Positions 58,980 to 64,000 of a stretch of DNA of 64,000 bases are shown here, in pieces. The notes under the pieces were generated by a model, which had not been told where the DNA came from, searched no databases, and worked only from the letters and a program-made list of their open reading frames with translations. A program made the translations under genes and the position numbers. Position 1 is the first letter of the stretch; each line of letters begins with the position of its first letter. The DNA is from JAICYJ01 sp038212095 (GTDB lineage: Bacteria > Actinomycetota > Thermoleophilia > Gaiellales > JAICJC01): the NCBI GenBank assembly GCA_038212095.1, contig JBBQUW010000009.1, forward strand, positions 42,694 to 106,693, given 5' to 3'.

Positions 58980-60185
58980 TCAGCGGGTCACAAGGGCTGC
59001 GGCGCGTCCCGCGCGCCGTCCGAACACGGCGCAGTCAAGCAGGGAGTTGCCCATCATGCGGTTGCGGCCGTGCACGCCGCCGGTGATCTCGCCGGCGGCG
59101 AACAGGCCCTCGACGGTGGTGCGGCCGTCGCGGTCGATCACCAGGCCGCCATTTTGGTAGTGCAGCACGGGATAGGTCAGGATCGGTTCGGTCAGGGGGT
59201 CGATACCGGCGTGGCGGTAGCGGCGCATCATGTAGGGCAGCACCTGGTCGGCCACCTCGGCATCGAGCAGTGTGGTGTCGAGCAGCACCGCGGGACGGCC
59301 GTCGGGCGTCGTCAGCCCGCGCCCCTCGTCGCACTCCTTGACGATCGCCTCGGCGACGGTGTCGCGGGGCGCCAGCTCGTCGACGAAGCGCTCGCCGCGG
59401 GCGTTCAGCAGCAGGGCGCCGTAGCTTCGGGTCGTCTCGGGGATCGAGTAGCCCTGGACGGGCGGCGGCCATGCGCCGCCGTTGGGGTGGTGCTGGAGCG
59501 AGTCGATGTCGCGGGCCCCGGCCCCGATCGCGGTCGCCATCGCCGCCACCTCGCCTGTCGATCCTGGCTGGTTGGTGGTCAGCACGCCCCGGCGATGCGC
59601 CTCGGCGTAGCAGCGGCCGCCGGCCGCCAGCACGACGGTGCCGGCCTCGATCGTCGAGCGCCTGCCCTCGCTCTCGACGGTGGCCACGAAGTGGCCGTTG
59701 GGGCGCGAGAGCTCGTTCAGGGGCGTGTGACCATGGATCTCGACGCCCTCGGCAACGAGCGCGCCGCGCAGCGCGTGGGCGATCGCGTGGCCGGTGCGGT
59801 CACCCACCTGGAGCAGCCGCTTGGCGGAGGCGCCGCCGCAGCGGGCCAGGCGGTAGCCGCTGCCCTCGCGCGAGAACTCGACGCCAAGCTGCTCCAGCCA
59901 TGCGATCGCCTCGGGCGCCTCGCCGGTCAGCACCGAGACCAGATCACGGTCGGCCGTCTCGTGCGATGACCGAACGACGTCGTCGGCGTGCTGCTGGGGG
60001 GAGTCGTCCCGGCCGACGGCGGCCTGGATGCCGCCCTGGGCCTTGCCGGTGTTGCACGAGGCGGGCGAACCTTTGGTCACCAGCACCACGTCGGCGCCCG
60101 CTCGGCTGGCAGCCCAGGCGGCAGCCAGGCCGGCGCCGCCGCTACCAACCACGAGCACGTCCGCGGTGCTGGGAATGCTGGACAC
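58980..60185 (-). CDS. Fumarate reductase/L-aspartate oxidase-type flavoprotein, short
   Basis: 401 residues. FAD Rossmann start VVGSGGAGLAAAWAA, SCNTGKAQGGIQAAV, GDRTGHAIAHAL. Active-site residues kept: His232-His233 in LQHHPNGG, Arg274 in APRDTVAEA and His342 in LHYQNGG; C-terminal flavin site GGVHGRNRMMGNSLLDCAVFGR. The C-terminal helical domain of NadB/FrdA is missing. Not with nadA/nadC. Could reduce a fumarate-like sulfonate. GTG start follows TAGAAT by 7 bases; head of the operon. Confidence 0.85.
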   Translation of the reverse strand: MSSIPSTADVLVVGSGGAGLAAAWAASRAGADVVLVTKGSPASCNTGKAQGGIQAAVGRDDSPQQHADDVVRSSHETADRDLVSVLTGEAPEAIAWLEQLGVEFSREGSGYRLARCGGASAKRLLQVGDRTGHAIAHALRGALVAEGVEIHGHTPLNELSRPNGHFVATVESEGRRSTIEAGTVVLAAGGRCYAEAHRRGVLTTNQPGSTGEVAAMATAIGAGARDIDSLQHHPNGGAWPPPVQGYSIPETTRSYGALLLNARGERFVDELAPRDTVAEAIVKECDEGRGLTTPDGRPAVLLDTTLLDAEVADQVLPYMMRRYRHAGIDPLTEPILTYPVLHYQNGGLVIDRDGRTTVEGLFAAGEITGGVHGRNRMMGNSLLDCAVFGRRAGRAAALVTR

Positions 60186-60192
60186 GGACCCT

Positions 60193-60198
60193 ATTCTA
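60193..60198 (-). promoter_or_regulatory. -10 box of the sulfonate operon
   Basis: TAGAAT on the minus strand, 7 bases before the GTG at 60185; TTACCT 17 bases further upstream (60221-60216) may be the -35. It overlaps the end of the HIT gene. Confidence 0.55.
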
Positions 60199-60209
60199 CA
60201 GAAGAATCG

Positions 60210-60617
60210 CTAATCAGGTAAATAGGCTCTGCTTATATCAACCAGCTCCGCCGGGTTGGCCGGTTGCGGCTGCCAGGGCAGCACCAGCGGATCGTCGTCG
60301 TAGCGGGGGATCACGTGCACGTGGTAGTGGAAGACCGTCTGCCAGGCGGCGGCGCCGTTTGACTGCATGACCGTCACGCCGTCGGCGCCCAGGCCGCGGC
60401 GGGCGCGACCGGCCAGTTCCTTGGCCACCGACGCACAGCAGATCAGGTCGTGCCGATCCAGATCGTGCACATCGTCGGCGTGCCGGCGGGGGATCACGAG
60501 CACATGACCGCGGGTGGCGGGGTTGATGTCCATGATCGCGATCGTGTCGTCGTCCTCGTACACCCGCACCGAGGGCAGCGAGCCCTCCACGATGCTGCAG
60601 AACACGCACAGCGCCAT
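60210..60617 (-). CDS. HIT-family nucleotide hydrolase
   Basis: 135 residues. Histidine triad FHYHVHVIPR near residue 103; CVFCSIVEGSLP at the start with a Cys pair. Hydrolyses adenosine phosphoramidate or dinucleoside polyphosphates. Start ATG 60617 has TAACAT 7 bases upstream; the longer in-frame ATG would not. AMP-sulfate-type HIT substrates make a link to the sulfate operon conceivable. Confidence 0.9.
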   Translation of the reverse strand: MALCVFCSIVEGSLPSVRVYEDDDTIAIMDINPATRGHVLVIPRRHADDVHDLDRHDLICCASVAKELAGRARRGLGADGVTVMQSNGAAAWQTVFHYHVHVIPRYDDDPLVLPWQPQPANPAELVDISRAYLPD

Positions 60618-60624
60618 GCAACGG

Positions 60625-60630
60625 ATGTTA
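60625..60630 (-). promoter_or_regulatory. -10 box, leaderless start of HIT gene
   Basis: TAACAT on the minus strand, 7 bases before the ATG at 60617. Confidence 0.45.
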
Positions 60631-60677
60631 CCGCCGTCACTACGAATTCGTGCCATTCCGCCCCGGCCGCCGTGCGA

Positions 60678-60689
60678 GGGGTCTGACCC
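60678..60689. repeat. GGGGTCTGACCC palindromic motif
   Basis: Same core as the hairpin at 21940-21962 (GGGGTCTGACCC), but arms are shorter. It lies between the HIT gene and the epimerase. Confidence 0.4.
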
Positions 60690-60708
60690 GGTTGCGGGTG
60701 GTGGCCGG

Positions 60709-60714
60709 TAGCAT
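60709..60714 (+). promoter_or_regulatory. -10 box, leaderless start of epimerase
   Basis: TAGCAT lies 7 bases before the ATG at 60722. Confidence 0.4.
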
Positions 60715-60721
60715 GACCTCC

Positions 60722-61840
60722 ATGCATGTGCTGATCACCGGCGGAGCCGGCTTCATCGGATCGCATCTCGGCGACGCACTGGTGGCCGGTGGCCATACCG
60801 TGCGCGCGCTGGACAACCTCGATCCCCAGGTGCACCCCGGTGGCACCCGCCCGGCCTACCTCGATCCGGCGATCGAGCTCCAGATCGGTGACGTGCGCGA
60901 CCACGACGCGGTCGCACGTGCGCTCGACCGAGTCGACCACGTCGTCCACTTCGCGGCCGCCGTCGGCGTCGGCCAGTCCATGTACGAGATCGAGCGCTAC
61001 ACGTCGATCAACTCGATCGGCGCCGCCGTCGTGCTGGAGGAGATCGCCAAGCGCCGCGACCAGTTGGCCCGAGTGCTCGTGGCATCGTCGATGTCGATCT
61101 ACGGCGAGGGGCGCTACCGCTGTCCCGACCACGGCCTGCTGGCGCCGCAGGTGCGCAGCGACGAGCAGCTCGACGCACGCGACTGGGAGCTGCGCTGCCC
61201 GACCTGTCAGAAGCCGCTCGATCCGCTGCCCACCGGCGAGGACAAGCCGATCCAGCCGATGTCGATCTACGCCGTCAACAAGCGCGACCACGAGGAGATG
61301 TTCCTCGCCATCGGCCGCGCCCACCGGCTGCCGACGGTGGCCATGCGGTTCTTCAACGTCTACGGCGACCGGCAGGCGCTATCGAATCCGTACACCGGCG
61401 TTGCCGCGATCTTCGGCGGGCGGCTGCTGAATGACAACCGGCCGCTGGTGTTCGAGGACGGGCTGCAGAGCCGCGATTTCATCCACGTTTCCGACATCGC
61501 GGCGGGCTGCGTCACCGCGCTCGAGACCGGCGGCGCCGACGATCGCGCCGTCAACCTGGGCACCGGCGTCTCGACGTCCGTGCTGGACGTCGCCCGCGAG
61601 CTGGCGCGCGGCTTGGGCAAGGAGCAGCTCGAGCCCGAGGTCGTGAACAAGTTCCGCGCCGGCGACATCCGCCACTGCTACTCCGATATCTCGCTCGCCC
61701 GAGAGACGCTCGGCTTCGCGCCCAAGGTTGCGTTCGCCGACGGCATGCGCGAGCTGCTGGGCTGGGTGGCAACCCAGCAGGCGACCGACTCCGTCGACGC
61801 CGCGGCCGGACAGCTCGAGGCCGCCGGCCTCACCCGTTGA
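60722..61840 (+). CDS. NAD-dependent sugar epimerase/dehydratase
   Basis: 372 residues, extended SDR. TGGAGFIGSHLGDAL (NAD site), SSMSIYGEG, and YAVNKRDHEEM (YxxxK) are present. A zinc-ribbon-like insert with YRCPDHG and LRCPTCQ separates the Ser and Tyr regions, as in a subgroup of nucleotide-sugar epimerases. Makes a nucleotide sugar for the island; TTGA overlap with the glycosyltransferase. Confidence 0.9.
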   Translation: MHVLITGGAGFIGSHLGDALVAGGHTVRALDNLDPQVHPGGTRPAYLDPAIELQIGDVRDHDAVARALDRVDHVVHFAAAVGVGQSMYEIERYTSINSIGAAVVLEEIAKRRDQLARVLVASSMSIYGEGRYRCPDHGLLAPQVRSDEQLDARDWELRCPTCQKPLDPLPTGEDKPIQPMSIYAVNKRDHEEMFLAIGRAHRLPTVAMRFFNVYGDRQALSNPYTGVAAIFGGRLLNDNRPLVFEDGLQSRDFIHVSDIAAGCVTALETGGADDRAVNLGTGVSTSVLDVARELARGLGKEQLEPEVVNKFRAGDIRHCYSDISLARETLGFAPKVAFADGMRELLGWVATQQATDSVDAAAGQLEAAGLTR

Positions 61841-62814
61841 ACGACGCGCCTGACGTCTCGGTCTCGCTGGTCAACACCGGTAATCGTGAGCTGCTGCTGG
61901 CATGCCTGGCCTCGCTGGCCGATGCCGCCCGCGAGACGACACTGCAGACGATCGTGGTCGACAACGCCTCGACAGACGGCAGCGCGGCGGCCGTGCGGGA
62001 GGCGTTCCCGGACGTCGAGGTGGTCGAGCGCACTGAGCGGCACGGCTTTGGCGCCAACCACAACGTCGCGATCTCCCGCTCCCGCGGCCGCTACGTGCTG
62101 ATCCTGAACGAGGACACGGTGCTGCACGAGGGGATGCTCGATCGCATGTGCCGATTCATGGATCAGAACCTCGAGGTCGGCGCCTGCGGTCCCAACATCC
62201 TCTACCCGGATGGTGCCGTCCAGCCGTCCGCATTTCGCTTCCCGACGCCCGCCCGCGTCGCGCTGACAACGCTGACGCTGCAGCGCGCGTTCTGGATCCA
62301 GTCCTCGACCGACCGTATCGCGCGGGTCGATTGGGTGTGCGGCGCCGCCATCCTGGCCCGGCGGGCGGCGCTGGTGGCGGTGAGCGGATTCGACGAGCGG
62401 CTGTTCATCTACTCGGAGGATCCCGACCTCTGCCTGCGGATGCGCGACGTGGGATACGCAACTGCCTACTTCCCGCACGCCTCGCTGGTGCACTTCGAGA
62501 ACGCGACCACCAGCGGCGTGCCGGAGCGGCGGATCTTCCAGATGGAGCGCAGCCGCGCGCTGTACACGCGCAAGCACCACGGCCTGGCGGGCGAGCTGGC
62601 CGTGCGCGGCCTGACCGCGGCCGCGTTCACGGCCCGTGCGGCGGCTGCAAAGGCGCTGCTGACGGTGCCCGGCGGTGGCCGCCTGAAGCCGCTCGACCCG
62701 TCCGCGCCGGCTCAGCTGATCACCCACGCCCGCGCCGCCATCCGGCCCGACGCCCGGCCCGGCATCGAGGAAGCCGCGGCCGAGTTCAACGCCGGCCGGT
62801 CGGCATCTAGATGA
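61837..62814 (+). CDS. Glycosyltransferase family 2 protein (rhamnosyltransferase-like)
   Basis: 325 residues. GT-A: VSLVNTGNRELLLACLASL, VVDNASTDGSAAAVRE, LILNEDTVLHEGML, WVCGAAILARRAALVAVSGFDERLFIYSEDPDLCLRM. Resembles WbbL-type enzymes that transfer rhamnose. TTG start in the epimerase stop; C-terminal 60 residues unassigned. Confidence 0.88.
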   Translation: MNDAPDVSVSLVNTGNRELLLACLASLADAARETTLQTIVVDNASTDGSAAAVREAFPDVEVVERTERHGFGANHNVAISRSRGRYVLILNEDTVLHEGMLDRMCRFMDQNLEVGACGPNILYPDGAVQPSAFRFPTPARVALTTLTLQRAFWIQSSTDRIARVDWVCGAAILARRAALVAVSGFDERLFIYSEDPDLCLRMRDVGYATAYFPHASLVHFENATTSGVPERRIFQMERSRALYTRKHHGLAGELAVRGLTAAAFTARAAAAKALLTVPGGGRLKPLDPSAPAQLITHARAAIRPDARPGIEEAAAEFNAGRSASR

Positions 62815-62815
62815 T

Positions 62816-64000
62816 CTAACGCCAGATCAGGGTCACCGGTGGCCTGCGGCCGGCCGTGCCGGCCGCCACCAGCAGCAGCTGCCGTGGCGGCAGCGTGTGC
62901 GCGCCCTTCCGTGACCACTCGGTGGTGGTCTGGGCGTCAGGCACGTCGACCATCACCACATACGTCGTGTCGCCGGCCAGCGCCAGCGCCAGGCTGCGCC
63001 GGTCCGGTGAGGCGGCGATCGCGACGATCCCGCCCGGCGCCTGTACCCGTCTGACCACCTCGCCGCCATGCGGCAGGATGCGGTCGCGCTGGATGAACTG
63101 GAACGTCGTCAGCACCACGTCGCTGCGCGAGACCCAGGCCAGCCCGCCGCTGGTCGTGATCCCGTTGGTGGCGATGGGTGGCAGGCAGAGCCGCCGCGTG
63201 CCGGCGGTGTCGGTCGCCCAAGCATCGCTGCCGACCGCGACCGCCAGCATCGTGCCGCGCGGCGCGAACGCCAGCTGACTGGGCGGGTTGCGGTCGCAGC
63301 TGCGCGGCGCCGCCAGCGTGGTGGTGCGGCCGTGGCCCAGATCGAGCACGCGCACCGAGCCTGCCGACGTGGTGTACGCGACCGCCAGTGAGTCCCATCG
63401 CCAGGCCGGCTTGACCGGCGAAACGTGCCGGGCGACGACGCGATCGTGGGTCAGGTCACCGTCGATCAGGTGCAGCGAGTAGCCGTCGCCGCGGCGGGCG
63501 ATGTACGCGATGTGGATGCCGATCGGCGCCCAGCTGATCGCCACCGGCGTGCCGTCCACGCGGTGTCGCTTGACCGTCCGCAGGCTGGCGGGATCGAGCG
63601 CGAGCAGCGCTCCGCGCACGCCGGCCGCCGCGTACACCGCGTTGGGCGAGAGCTCGAACCCGGCGAAATCGCCGGTCGCCGGACGACCGCGGTTGGGCGT
63701 CGCGACCCAGACGGAGTGGCCGATCACGGTGGCGAAGCCGTTCGCTCCCGGCGGCAGCGGCGCGTGGATCGGTCGCGGCAGGTGGTTCCTCGGCCGGCCG
63801 CCCTCGAGCCCGACCGCCTCCCGCGCGGTGCGGCTCGCCGCCAGCGTGACGCCGGTCGTGAGCACCGCCGCCACCAGCGCCGCCGCCACCAGCGCCAGCC
63901 GGTAGCGCGATCGCAGCCCCCCGCCGCCCGTCGCCATCACCGCGGCGCGAGCCTGCTCGGTGGCCGCCGCGCTCGGCTCGACCCCTGTCAGCACGCGCTG
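62816..64000 (-). CDS. Membrane-anchored beta-propeller-like protein, N-terminus at window edge
   Basis: At least 393 residues; the frame is open to the window end, so the start may lie beyond 64000 (GTG 63994 is an in-window candidate). One membrane helix (LALVAAALVAAVLTTGVTLAA) and then repeated WD40/TolB-like beta blades (VWVATPNRG, AISWAPIGIHIAYIARRGDG, QLAFAPRGTMLAVAVGSD, AIAASPDRRSLALALAGD). Preceded by an acidic, Ala-rich cytoplasmic part. Function unknown; perhaps an anti-sigma-like sensor. Confidence 0.75.
   Translation of the reverse strand, partial: QRVLTGVEPSAAATEQARAAVMATGGGGLRSRYRLALVAAALVAAVLTTGVTLAASRTAREAVGLEGGRPRNHLPRPIHAPLPPGANGFATVIGHSVWVATPNRGRPATGDFAGFELSPNAVYAAAGVRGALLALDPASLRTVKRHRVDGTPVAISWAPIGIHIAYIARRGDGYSLHLIDGDLTHDRVVARHVSPVKPAWRWDSLAVAYTTSAGSVRVLDLGHGRTTTLAAPRSCDRNPPSQLAFAPRGTMLAVAVGSDAWATDTAGTRRLCLPPIATNGITTSGGLAWVSRSDVVLTTFQFIQRDRILPHGGEVVRRVQAPGGIVAIAASPDRRSLALALAGDTTYVVMVDVPDAQTTTEWSRKGAHTLPPRQLLLVAAGTAGRRPPVTLIWR

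Noticed and set aside
58980..60185. Simple annotation as NadB for NAD synthesis
   Set aside because: No nadA or nadC nearby, missing C-terminal domain, and embedding in a sulfur/fumarase operon; kept as an open alternative only.
1..64000. CRISPR arrays, tRNA/rRNA genes, insertion sequences, prophage
   Set aside because: No regularly spaced repeats, no tRNA-like cloverleaf with a T-loop, no transposase or integrase motif was found on either strand.

Overview
The window is a gene-dense, very GC-rich bacterial chromosome segment. The gene set points to a soil-type actinobacterium, most likely of the class Thermoleophilia (Gaiellales/Solirubrobacterales-like); this placement is inference from gene content and style, not from a marker gene. 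Supporting signs are futalosine-route menaquinone genes, a quinol:cytochrome c reductase with split cytochrome b and a subunit IV-cytochrome c fusion, many GTG/TTG starts, head-to-tail ATGA/TGATG overlaps, and a striking excess of TANNNT boxes placed 6-9 bases before start codons, which suggests that most transcription-unit heads are leaderless. No rRNA, tRNA, CRISPR array or insertion sequence was seen, and no stretch above 300 bases lacks a gene.

Layout. 1-3135: putrescine/gamma-glutamyl catabolism (aldehyde dehydrogenase cut by the window edge, PuuA-like ligase, PuuD-like hydrolase). 3147-5571: a two-component operon (NarL-type regulator, histidine kinase broken by a one-base frameshift, PfkB-type kinase, single-domain receiver). 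5634-24168: mixed housekeeping and envelope genes: cation-diffusion transporter, HtrA protease, lipid kinase, a Clp-fold membrane protease disrupted by a 20-bp tandem duplication, phosphodiesterase, GtrA plus membrane glycosyltransferase, YmdB, PerM-type transporter, XRE-TPR regulator, hemB-hemL, SDR and LemA.

24230-33319: a bioenergetic block. UbiD, UbiX, UbiE/MenG, a polyprenyl diphosphate synthase, MqnE, MqnA and MqnC make menaquinone; the Rieske, cytochrome b and subunit IV-cytochrome c genes that oxidise it sit between ubiD and ubiX. 33324-38268: SRPBCC protein, methyltransferase, DedA, DegT aminotransferase, DUF354 protein, LysR regulator.

38333-53038: an exopolysaccharide/glycoconjugate island in several divergent operons: Wzz-like chain-length protein, heptose-7-phosphate kinase, GmhA, GmhB, glycosyltransferases, NeuD-like acyltransferase, initiating sugar-phosphate transferase, two O-antigen-ligase-like proteins, PIG-L deacetylase, ATP-grasp ligase, two very small proteins, and a VapBC-like toxin-antitoxin pair. 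60722-62814 adds an NAD-sugar epimerase and a glycosyltransferase.

53084-60198 is the most interesting region. A tightly coupled seven-gene operon carries a fumarate-reductase-type flavoprotein, class I fumarase alpha and beta subunits, ComA-type phosphosulfolactate synthase, CysH (iron-sulfur type), APS kinase and ATP sulfurylase, with a TauE/SafE permease next to it. It links sulfate activation to sulfite and then to a C3 sulfonate, with enzymes whose usual substrates (malate, fumarate, succinate) are structural analogues of sulfolactate, sulfoacrylate and sulfopropionate. This may be an undescribed sulfonate pathway.
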